A DNA stretch of 6,935 nt from Caryophanales bacterium UBA6331. GTDB taxonomy: Bacteria > Bacillota_I > Bacilli_A > RF39 > UBA660. Within the stretch, counting starts at the first letter, position 1, and every line of letters starts with the position of its first letter. Below the pieces are notes generated by a model. The model made no database searches. It was not told the origin of the DNA and saw nothing but the letters and a program-made list of their open reading frames with translations. Shown here in pieces: positions 1 to 5,328 of this stretch. Location of the stretch: NCBI GenBank assembly GCA_002438065.1, contig DJSP01000096.1, forward strand, positions 184-7,118, written 5' to 3'. A program made the translations under genes and the position numbers.

Positions 1-1
1 A

Positions 2-460
2 AATGGATATAAAATTAAAGTAAAAGGTGGAGCTGTTGGAAAACCAAATGCATTTAATATTTCATTAGTAATATATAAAAAAGGATTATTAAATTATTTT
101 GCATTAGGTAAAGATTTTTTAACAACTATAAAAGAAAATCAAGAACTAATTGATTATCAAATTATTAAAAAACGTACAGCTAAAACAAAGTATATAAATT
201 TTGATACTAAAGAGTTGTTAGATGATAAAGTATTAAGATTATTTCCAGTTACTCAAGGTGGTATGAGACTACTAACGGATAAACTATCAAAAATTCCTGA
301 AGTACCAGAAAGATGTATATTATATAAAGAAAATATAATGAATAAAACAATAAATGACATTCCTGATTTTGATATTAACTATTATATAACTGGATTTAAT
401 GATTTATTAGATTCATGGTTAGGTAAAACTGATTATAATCCAGTTATTGATGAAGAATAA
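2..460 (+). CDS. C-terminal part of a probable phage family B DNA polymerase (5' end outside window)
   Basis: The frame is open from the first bases of the window to TAA at 458-460, giving 152 residues, so this is the 3' end of a longer gene and the internal TTG at 215 is not a start. The layout resembles the C-terminal thumb region of phage-type family B DNA polymerases: a segment 'NISLVIYKKGLLNYFALGKD' (residues 19-38; compare 'ALxxYFVxGIPVEETI' in that family), then 'IDYQIIKK' (50-57), a strand pair around 'VLRLFPVTQGGMRLL' (77-91; compare 'xRYYVSxxGGxLxK') and a final 'FDINYYITGFNDLL' helix (123-136; compare 'DINYxYYIxE'). The catalytic DxD motifs would lie upstream and cannot be seen. 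The assignment is by remembered family pattern, not by a search. It is followed at once by a terminator. If correct, a replication gene directly precedes the virion-gene units. Confidence 0.5.
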   Translation, partial: NGYKIKVKGGAVGKPNAFNISLVIYKKGLLNYFALGKDFLTTIKENQELIDYQIIKKRTAKTKYINFDTKELLDDKVLRLFPVTQGGMRLLTDKLSKIPEVPERCILYKENIMNKTINDIPDFDINYYITGFNDLLDSWLGKTDYNPVIDEE

Positions 461-470
461 ATATATTTAT

Positions 471-500
471 AAACATCTGATTTACATATCAGATGTTTTT
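471..500 (+). terminator. Rho-independent terminator after the polymerase-like gene
   Basis: AAACATCTGAT (471-481) pairs perfectly with ATCAGATGTTT (488-498) around the 6-base loop TTACAT. The T-rich run continues to 510. It lies 10 bases after the stop codon of the preceding gene and before the promoter-like motif of the next unit. Confidence 0.88.
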
Positions 501-509
501 ATTTTGTTT

Positions 510-526
510 TAAAATAAAATTATAAT
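510..526 (+). promoter_or_regulatory. Putative phage promoter, copy 1 (TAAAATAAAATTATAAT)
   Basis: The 15-mer TAAAATAAAATTATA at 510-524 recurs exactly in the other two inter-unit gaps (1738-1752 and 5285-5299). Each copy lies just after a terminator and 29-39 bases before a start codon. This copy contains TATAAT at 521-526, which would suit a -10 element. No TTGACA-like -35 lies 17 bases upstream, since that position falls in the terminator T-tract. A phage-modified or phage-encoded polymerase or sigma factor is therefore as likely as the host's main sigma. Assignment as a promoter is inference from position and conservation. Confidence 0.6.
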
Positions 527-563
527 AAATTTATTAAGTTTTAATTTAAAAGGATTTTAGATT

Positions 564-995
564 ATGATTAAAGTTTTACAAGAAAATAAAAATTTACCCA
601 TGGAAGGTTTCTTTTGGATTATTAATGATAAAATAATTGGATACGCAAAAGAAGTACCTCAATATAATTATTCATATTCTTTTGAAGGTAAAACACATAA
701 AAATACTTGGATTAATTTTTCTAAAGATTATTTAGTTGATGATAAAGAAGTATCTTTTGATTATTTTCCAAGAGGTAGAGTTATGGTAGATCCTAATTAT
801 GATAAAGAAAATAATTTTAAATATTTTACTATTATGATAATGATGGATCCTTGTTTATTTACTGATAAATATAAACAAATGATTTTAGATTATTATAATT
901 TAGAATTACCTAATTGTTTAGATCCAATGTGGCCTAATTTAAATAATAGAGCAGGTATAGATCATTATACATGTCATAACTGTAAAGGAGAGTAA
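564..995 (+). CDS. Conserved hypothetical protein, 143 aa, with C-terminal HYTCHNC motif
   Basis: This is the first gene of a three-gene unit. The ATG at 564 is chosen because AAAAGGA (548-554) sits 9 bases upstream. The 143-residue protein reads as a compact mixed alpha/beta domain: 'EGFFWIINDKIIGYAKEVP' (14-32), an aromatic stretch 'QYNYSYSFEGKTHKNTW' (33-49), 'FPRGRVMVDP' (68-77), 'PCLFTDKYKQMILDYYNLELP' region (96-116) and the terminal 'GIDHYTCHNC' (131-140). It resembles small proteins of unknown function from Bacillota and their phages that share a PRGRV segment and a C-terminal HYxCH ending. C137, H138, C140 and H134 could bind a metal, but no fold is known to me. The next gene begins 6 bases after its stop, with that gene's ribosome binding site inside this gene's last codons. 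Function unknown. Confidence 0.85.
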   Translation: MIKVLQENKNLPMEGFFWIINDKIIGYAKEVPQYNYSYSFEGKTHKNTWINFSKDYLVDDKEVSFDYFPRGRVMVDPNYDKENNFKYFTIMIMMDPCLFTDKYKQMILDYYNLELPNCLDPMWPNLNNRAGIDHYTCHNCKGE

Positions 996-1001
996 ATAAA
1001 T

Positions 1002-1250
1002 ATGATTAAATATATTAAAGAAAATAAAGATGATATGAATAAAACTAAAATTATTACTATTAAAGTTAATGATGTAACAGGAGATTTAGAAAATTTATTA
1101 AAATGTATAAAAGCAACATCTGATCCAGGACATACATTTGATGTAATTGTAGATCCCATTGATACTGAAAATGCAGAATCATTTGAAATGGATGGAGATG
1201 GATCTTTTCGAATAATTGATATAAAAACAGAATATGTAGATAAAGAATAA
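1002..1250 (+). CDS. Small hypothetical protein, 82 aa
   Basis: The ATG at 1002 is preceded by AAAGGAG (984-990), embedded in the end of the previous gene, so the two are translated from one message. An in-frame ATG at 1035 (Met12) lacks such a site and is less likely. After a short lysine-rich N-terminus, the chain reads as beta-alpha-beta-beta: 'IITIKVNDV' (strand), 'GDLENLLKCIKATSDPG' (helix), 'TFDVIVDP' (strand) and 'SFEMDGDGSFRIIDIKTEYV' (strands). The MDGDGSFRI turn and the helix-then-VDP layout give the impression of a small conserved family, but I do not recognise it. The first nine residues (MIKYIKENK) echo those of the preceding gene (MIKVLQENK), mostly in identical codons. No signal peptide or membrane segment is seen. 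Function unknown. Confidence 0.8.
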   Translation: MIKYIKENKDDMNKTKIITIKVNDVTGDLENLLKCIKATSDPGHTFDVIVDPIDTENAESFEMDGDGSFRIIDIKTEYVDKE

Positions 1251-1266
1251 CTAAAAAATTTATTAT

Positions 1267-1273
1267 GAGGTGA
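1267..1273 (+). promoter_or_regulatory. Ribosome binding site GAGGTGA deciding the ATG start at 1279
   Basis: GAGGTGA pairs well with the 16S anti-Shine-Dalgarno and overlaps the GTG at 1270, which would otherwise be the most upstream start. A start inside the binding site is implausible; ATG at 1279 is at the right distance (5 bases after the site) and gives the same MMNLFENLQ beginning as the gene at 3852. Confidence 0.8.
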
Positions 1274-1278
1274 TTAAA

Positions 1279-1306
1279 ATGATGAATTTATTTGAAAATT
1301 TACAAA
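1279..1306 (+). repeat. Leader-coding repeat, copy 1 (27 of 28 bases shared with 3852-3879)
   Basis: The first 28 coding bases match those of the methyltransferase-domain gene at 3852 with a single silent difference (TTA versus TTG for Leu4). Over the first 39 bases, 34 are identical. After that the two genes share nothing obvious. Recent duplication or recombination of the 5' end, or selection on the leader peptide, could explain this. Confidence 0.8.
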
Positions 1307-1674
1307 ATATAAATGAAATTGCAATGAGACAAGAAAATATAGATGATTACTTTGATGATTTAATAATTAAAATTCAAAATAAATATAATTGTGATGTTGA
1401 TGATACTTATTATGATGTTGATAATTGGCCTGAAGAATTTAAAGCTAGATTTGTATTATATAATATTGATGATAACGATGTTGAAGATATTAAAAAGATA
1501 ATTTTAGATTATTGTAATAAATTTAAAAATATTGATATTAATGTTGAATTTGATTCTAATTATACTAATGATTTTATTGAAGTTGCATATGTTTTTGAAA
1601 TTAAAGCTAATAATGAAAATGATTTATGGGATGAATATAATGAAGAATTAAAATTAAATGAAATTGAAGACTAA
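1279..1674 (+). CDS. Acidic hypothetical protein, 131 aa, with MMNLFENLQ leader
   Basis: This is the last gene of the first unit. Start chosen at ATG 1279, not GTG 1270, because the ribosome binding site covers the GTG. The protein is strongly acidic: 35 of 131 residues are Asp or Glu, with few Lys and Arg. Residues 1-13, MMNLFENLQNINE, match the start of the gene at 3852 almost exactly, while the rest is unrelated. After the leader comes a helix 'YFDDLIIKIQNKY', then strands and helices around 'KARFVLYNIDDNDVEDIKK', 'IDINVEF' and 'FIEVAYVFEIKA', suggesting a small alpha/beta domain with two similar strand-loop-acidic halves. The leader could be a packaging or targeting signal; the acidity would also fit a nucleic-acid mimic, but nothing proves either. 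No family recognised. A strong terminator follows 18 bases after the stop. Confidence 0.82.
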   Translation: MMNLFENLQNINEIAMRQENIDDYFDDLIIKIQNKYNCDVDDTYYDVDNWPEEFKARFVLYNIDDNDVEDIKKIILDYCNKFKNIDINVEFDSNYTNDFIEVAYVFEIKANNENDLWDEYNEELKLNEIED

Positions 1675-1692
1675 CTTTATATAATTATTATT

Positions 1693-1734
1693 AAAAGATT
1701 CTCTAAATACTTTATTGTTTAGAGAATCTTTTTT
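1693..1734 (+). terminator. Strong Rho-independent terminator closing the small-gene unit
   Basis: AAAAGATTCTCTAAA (1693-1707) pairs perfectly with TTTAGAGAATCTTTT (1718-1732), a 15-bp stem around a 10-base loop. The stem can extend inward by a T-G and an A-T pair. It ends in a T-run (1729-1734). The A-run at the 5' side means it could also act on the other strand, though no gene reads that way here. Confidence 0.92.
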
Positions 1735-1737
1735 ATT

Positions 1738-1754
1738 TAAAATAAAATTATAGA
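1738..1754 (+). promoter_or_regulatory. Putative phage promoter, copy 2
   Basis: The identical 15-mer TAAAATAAAATTATA (1738-1752) begins 5 bases after the preceding terminator stem. It lies 32 bases upstream of the ATG of the tail-like gene. The following bases diverge (GA in place of the AT found in copies 1 and 3), so the -10-like hexamer here is TATAGA. It presumably drives the 1785-5225 unit. Confidence 0.58.
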
Positions 1755-1784
1755 AATATTACATAAAGTAGGTGAATTAAATAA

Positions 1785-3845
1785 ATGAGTGATATGTTTG
1801 TAGGTTCTCAAGCTCCAATATATCAAAATGTTTGTATTACTCGACGTTCTAAAAGTGGAAAAATCTTAGAACAACGATTTGCAAAAAATAGAGTTACTCG
1901 TTTAATGCTATATGGAATTGGTAAATTTTTATTAGGACACTTTAACGATAGTACTCCAGATAAAATATATGAATTTATACCAAGATATTTAGCATTAGGT
2001 ACAAATCAACCTGGTTCTGATTATCAAACAGCTAATGTTAGTAAAATTTCATCAGTAAATGATACTCGATTATTAAATGAAATAACACAATCGTCTACAA
2101 TCGGAACGTCTGAATCAGTAAAACGTATTTGGATTGCTGAAAGAAATATGTGTAAAATTAATACTAAATTTTCTGATCCTTCTATAAAAATATCAATCAA
2201 AACTTATATATCATCAAATCATTATGATGGTATGGAAATTGGTGAAGCAGGATTATTTAGTAAAGAAAAAGACAATAATTGTTTAGCACGTGTATGTTTT
2301 CCAACAATTAAAAAAAATCATGGTGAAGTATTAGATATTCAGTGGGATATAACATTATTATCATATGGAGAAACTAAATATCCTGATAAATTAGAAATTG
2401 AAAATGGTAGTAAAATAACTTTACCATTAAAATATACAAATAGACATTATAAAACATTTGATTTAGGATTAAAAAGATATAATTATAATGGAATCCCTAC
2501 AATTGGAAATGATACTAAAGTAGATTTATTTACAATTGATTCAGATAATAATATAACTACTATTTATGAAGATGATGATATTATTATTAATTCTGGATGG
2601 AAAGATTATTTAATAACAATTGGATTAGCTAAACACATTGATTTATTTTTATCTGAATTAAAAAAATCAAAAATTCCTAATAGTTTTGATTTAATGAATG
2701 CTTATTATTTTTTATCAGAACATCAAGATATACCTGTAATGTTTCATTTTAATAATTTATATTCAAATGAAAATTCAGACATGCTAGATAATGATTCCTT
2801 ATGTGTTACATTATTATTATCAGATGATAAAAGTTTAGATTATACAGAATTAAATGCATCTTATTTAGCATTAGATACATCAGGTAGTTATCAAATAGAA
2901 GTTGATAATGATAAACAAGTATATAAAGTATTAAATAATCAATTTTATAAAAAAGAATCTAATAGTTCTACATGGGTTGAAACTGGATATTATATGTATA
3001 ATGGCGTAATTGTTGATTCAAAAGGAAATGATGCTGGATATTCATATCATGATGGACATTTTTATAGTGTTAAAACAACAATAATTAATAATTTTACATA
3101 TCAATATTTAAATTATTCTAATTCTAATGTTAGAAGTAATTCAAATAGATTAGTAAATTATAAAATTGATTCTTATGGTACTATTCAAAAAACAGGATAT
3201 GAATTAGATTATGAAGATGATTTTAAAATATATTTAAACGATGAGTTTTCAGAATATCATTTAAGTAATGATAATTATTGGGTAGATGGTAACTATTTAA
3301 AATTAATTCCAATATTAACTCCAAAAGATTGTACTGATAGAACAGTAACTTGGAAAATTCAAAATGCAAATATAGCTAAAATCAATTTTAATGGTGTTGT
3401 AACTGCATGGAATCTTGGAGAAACTACGGCAATTGCTTCTACATCTAATGATTTAAGAGCTAAATGCATCATAGAGGTTGTTAAAGAATCAAGTTATATA
3501 GATATAGATGATATAACTTTAGATCCTACTGAAGTAACGTTAATAGTAGATGGCGATGAGAATCAATATGTTGATGTTATAGCTACAGTAACTCCATTAT
3601 TTGCATCAAATGCTACCGTTGAATGGAAACTATCAACTGAAATAATAGATGCTGTTAACACAGCTAATTTAGGTAATAATACTATTAGACTTTCATTATC
3701 TGGTTCAGGTAATATTGGAACAGGCCAACTAACTGCAATTTCTCAAAGTGGTAAATCAGCTTCATGTTTAGTTAAAGTATTATATAATAGTAACAATGAT
3801 AATTGTGATTGTCCTGATGAATCACATTTATTACAGAAAGGATGA
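1785..3845 (+). CDS. Probable phage tail/baseplate or tail-fibre protein with two C-terminal Ig-like (Big_2) domains
   Basis: 686 residues; ATG at 1785 follows AGGTGA (1770-1775) by 9 bases. The N-terminal ~200 residues match a layout common in tail-fibre and baseplate-attached proteins: 'FIPRYLALGT' (64-73), 'SVNDTRLLNEI' (90-100), 'DGMEIGEAGLFSKE' (148-161), 'NCLARVCFPTIKK' (165-177) and 'VLDIQWDITLLS' (182-193). A middle region (about 200-470) is rich in Tyr and Asn, with short Tyr-rich hairpin-like segments at about 380-430. The C-terminus holds two Ig-like units: about 503-566 ('LTPKDCTDRTVTWKIQNANI', 'GVVTAWNLGETTAIAST') and about 575-665 ('LDPTEVTLIVDGDENQYV', 'TVEWK', 'GQLTAISQSGKSASCLVKV'), the usual Big_2 pattern of surface adhesins. 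A tail with 'CDCPDE' ends the chain. Likely a virion surface protein that binds the host wall or gut glycans; the exact structural position is not resolvable. The next gene's ribosome binding site lies in its last codons. Confidence 0.78.
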   Translation: MSDMFVGSQAPIYQNVCITRRSKSGKILEQRFAKNRVTRLMLYGIGKFLLGHFNDSTPDKIYEFIPRYLALGTNQPGSDYQTANVSKISSVNDTRLLNEITQSSTIGTSESVKRIWIAERNMCKINTKFSDPSIKISIKTYISSNHYDGMEIGEAGLFSKEKDNNCLARVCFPTIKKNHGEVLDIQWDITLLSYGETKYPDKLEIENGSKITLPLKYTNRHYKTFDLGLKRYNYNGIPTIGNDTKVDLFTIDSDNNITTIYEDDDIIINSGWKDYLITIGLAKHIDLFLSELKKSKIPNSFDLMNAYYFLSEHQDIPVMFHFNNLYSNENSDMLDNDSLCVTLLLSDDKSLDYTELNASYLALDTSGSYQIEVDNDKQVYKVLNNQFYKKESNSSTWVETGYYMYNGVIVDSKGNDAGYSYHDGHFYSVKTTIINNFTYQYLNYSNSNVRSNSNRLVNYKIDSYGTIQKTGYELDYEDDFKIYLNDEFSEYHLSNDNYWVDGNYLKLIPILTPKDCTDRTVTWKIQNANIAKINFNGVVTAWNLGETTAIASTSNDLRAKCIIEVVKESSYIDIDDITLDPTEVTLIVDGDENQYVDVIATVTPLFASNATVEWKLSTEIIDAVNTANLGNNTIRLSLSGSGNIGTGQLTAISQSGKSASCLVKVLYNSNNDNCDCPDESHLLQKG

Positions 3846-3851
3846 TATTAA

Positions 3852-3879
3852 ATGATGAATTTGTTTGAAAATTTACAAA
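3852..3879 (+). repeat. Leader-coding repeat, copy 2 (27 of 28 bases shared with 1279-1306)
   Basis: This second copy of the leader-coding stretch encodes MMNLFENLQ and is followed by MMYE, where copy 1 has NINE. Glu13 is kept in both, with a hydrophobic residue two positions before it (Ile or Met). Confidence 0.8.
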
Positions 3880-4733
3880 TGATGTATGAAAGTGAATTAA
3901 CAAAATATAGTTATACAGGTCCTGTTTATAGATTTGATTCATTATATGGACAAATCAAAAAACCAATTTATACGGTTGCTAGAACTTCAGGTAAAGCTTA
4001 TACTAACTTTCTTGCACAAATTAAACAAGGAAATGGATTTGATTATACTGCAAAATTAAATATTGATAGAAATAATATTAAAGTTGTAGATAATATTCCA
4101 GACGAAGCAATTGATGATTCAATTGATAATATAGAAGATATTGGAAAACCTTTAATAAACAATCCTAAATATAATTTTGAAGATCCTGATAGAAATGATG
4201 ATTATGTTGTTGAAGATTTTGATGTAGATGATACTGAACAAGAATATACATCAGCAAATACTTCTATTAATTCTTCTAAATTACCTGCAATATTTAAACT
4301 TATTAATTTATCACCTAATACTATTAATTTAGATTTTGGTGGTGGACGTTTTGATAATGCATCAGAATACTTAGCTACAAAAGATGTAACTAATCTTATT
4401 TATGATCCATATAATAGAAGTTCAGAACATAATAAAAATGTTTTAGATACTATTAGAAAAAATAATGGAGCTGATACTGCCACTTGTAGTAATGTTCTTA
4501 ATGTTATAAAAGAAGAAAATGCTAGACATACTGTAATTCAAAATATTTATAATTTATTAAAATCAAACGGTACTGCATATTTTACAGTGTATGAAGGGAC
4601 TGGAAAAGGTAATGAAGGTGCTACTAAAAGTGGTTATCAATTAAATAGAAAAACAGTTGATTATGTAGATGAAATTAAAGAAGTATTTTCTAATGTAACT
4701 AGAAAAGGAAAATTAATAATTGCTAATAAATAA
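3852..4733 (+). CDS. Two-domain protein: N-terminal 'GPVYRF' domain plus SAM-dependent methyltransferase-like domain, with MMNLFENLQ leader
   Basis: 293 residues; ATG at 3852, with AAAGGA (3837-3842) 9 bases upstream inside the preceding gene. Four parts can be seen. Residues 1-13 are the leader MMNLFENLQMMYE shared with the gene at 1279. Residues about 20-78 form a small domain beginning 'YTGPVYRF', then 'YTVARTSGKAYTNFLAQIKQ' and 'AKLNIDRNNIKVV'; this order (Arg on the first strand, Ser/Thr-rich strand, helix) recalls ADP-ribosyltransferase-like folds, but the match is weak. Residues about 80-140 are an acidic, probably flexible linker. Residues about 145-293 look like a class I methyltransferase: motif I 'LDFGGGRF' (160-167), acidic strand-2 end 'IYDPYNRS' (183-190), 'CSNVLNVIK' (212-220), 'AYFTVYEGTGKG' (242-253), 'YQLNRKTVDYV' (262-272) and 'RKGKLI' (284-289). 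Substrate unknown; it lacks the DPPY/NPPY motif placed as in N6-adenine enzymes. Could be packaged in the virion or act early in infection. Confidence 0.75.
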   Translation: MMNLFENLQMMYESELTKYSYTGPVYRFDSLYGQIKKPIYTVARTSGKAYTNFLAQIKQGNGFDYTAKLNIDRNNIKVVDNIPDEAIDDSIDNIEDIGKPLINNPKYNFEDPDRNDDYVVEDFDVDDTEQEYTSANTSINSSKLPAIFKLINLSPNTINLDFGGGRFDNASEYLATKDVTNLIYDPYNRSSEHNKNVLDTIRKNNGADTATCSNVLNVIKEENARHTVIQNIYNLLKSNGTAYFTVYEGTGKGNEGATKSGYQLNRKTVDYVDEIKEVFSNVTRKGKLIIANK

Positions 4734-4748
4734 AGGAGTGATTTAACA

Positions 4749-5225
4749 ATGGTTAAATATAAAGTTACTTTTGAATTTGATTTAGATGATATTTTAGATC
4801 AAGCTGATTCAGATCATCATATTGATATTGAAGAATTAGACGATCAATGTTTTTTTAATTTATTTAAAAGTAAAGATGATATAAAACAATTTGAAGATTG
4901 GTATAATGATTCTGCTGAATCTGATGATGAAAAAATTAAAATTAATGATATTATATATGATGGAGATTATGAAACTGAATCTGAAATTGAAATTATTTTA
5001 GAAAATGAAATTCCAGAATCTGAAGAAGAAAATTTAAAAGATGGGCTTTTAGATTATATGTTTGATTCAGATTATCCAACATTACGTACTTATGAATATG
5101 GAACATCATATGAAATGTATTGGAATGGAGCTAGACAGGAACCCGATGAAAGAAAATATAGTTTTGAATATGATGAAAGTTATTCAATTTCTCAATATAA
5201 AAATGATAAAATTGTTAAGTTATAA
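4749..5225 (+). CDS. Very acidic hypothetical protein, 158 aa
   Basis: The ATG at 4749 is preceded by AAAGGAG (4732-4738), which overlaps the stop codon of the methyltransferase-like gene, so translation is probably coupled. Of 158 residues, 47 are Asp or Glu (about 30 percent), giving a strongly negative protein. It begins with a strand 'VKYKVTFEFDLDDIL', has further strand-like 'ETESEIEIILENEI' and a helix 'EEENLKDGLLDYMF', then a Tyr-rich C-terminal half ('LRTYEYGTSYEMYWNGARQEP', 'KYSFEYDESYSISQY'). No signal peptide, membrane segment or catalytic motif is visible. Unlike the other acidic protein at 1279 it lacks the MMNLFENLQ leader. I do not recognise the family. A role as a nucleic-acid mimic or a partner of the preceding enzyme is possible only as speculation. 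It is the last gene of its unit; a terminator follows 21 bases later. Confidence 0.8.
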   Translation: MVKYKVTFEFDLDDILDQADSDHHIDIEELDDQCFFNLFKSKDDIKQFEDWYNDSAESDDEKIKINDIIYDGDYETESEIEIILENEIPESEEENLKDGLLDYMFDSDYPTLRTYEYGTSYEMYWNGARQEPDERKYSFEYDESYSISQYKNDKIVKL

Positions 5226-5246
5226 TTAATATAAATTATAAATATT

Positions 5247-5275
5247 AAGGAGTTCATTTATAAGAACTCCTTTTT
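5247..5275 (+). terminator. Rho-independent terminator after the acidic-protein gene
   Basis: AAGGAGTTC (5247-5255) pairs perfectly with GAACTCCTT (5264-5272) around an 8-base loop, followed by T-rich TTTTTGTTTA. This is the shortest stem (9 bp) of the three terminators, but it has the highest G+C content in the stem. Confidence 0.85.
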
Positions 5276-5284
5276 GTTTATAAA

Positions 5285-5301
5285 TAAAATAAAATTATAA
5301 T
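5285..5301 (+). promoter_or_regulatory. Putative phage promoter, copy 3 (TAAAATAAAATTATAAT)
   Basis: The 15-mer shared with copies 1 and 2 lies at 5285-5299. It extends with AT to give TATAAT at 5296-5301, exactly as in copy 1; the identity with copy 1 continues through AAA to 5304. It begins 12 bases after the terminator stem and ends 29 bases before the TTG start of the following gene. Confidence 0.6.
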
Positions 5302-5313
5302 AAAGATTAAGAC

Positions 5314-5322
5314 AGGCGGTGA
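5314..5322 (+). promoter_or_regulatory. Strong ribosome binding site AGGCGGTGA supporting a TTG start
   Basis: AGGCGGTGA differs at one base from the full anti-Shine-Dalgarno complement AGGAGGTGA. It is the most GC-rich short stretch in this gap. It ends 6 bases before TTG at 5329, the only standard start codon in that frame between the in-frame stop TGA (5320-5322) and the body of the gene. Confidence 0.8.
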
Positions 5323-5328
5323 GTTATT

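Noticed and set aside
215..460. 81-codon gene starting at TTG 215
   Set aside because: The frame is open all the way back to base 2 with no stop and no ribosome binding site near 215, so this is the end of a longer gene.
974..1159. Reverse-strand open frame of 61 codons
   Set aside because: It lies over the end of one well-supported + gene and the start of the next, has no ribosome binding site of its own, and its hydrophobic translation is what the complement of AT-rich acidic coding gives.
1270..1278. GTG at 1270 as start of the acidic protein gene
   Set aside because: The GTG lies inside the ribosome binding site GAGGTGA; ATG 1279 fits both spacing and the leader shared with the gene at 3852.
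1675..1784. Possible small gene or RNA in the gap
   Set aside because: The gap is accounted for by the terminator hairpin, the promoter-like 15-mer and a ribosome binding site; no separate structured RNA or open frame is convincing.
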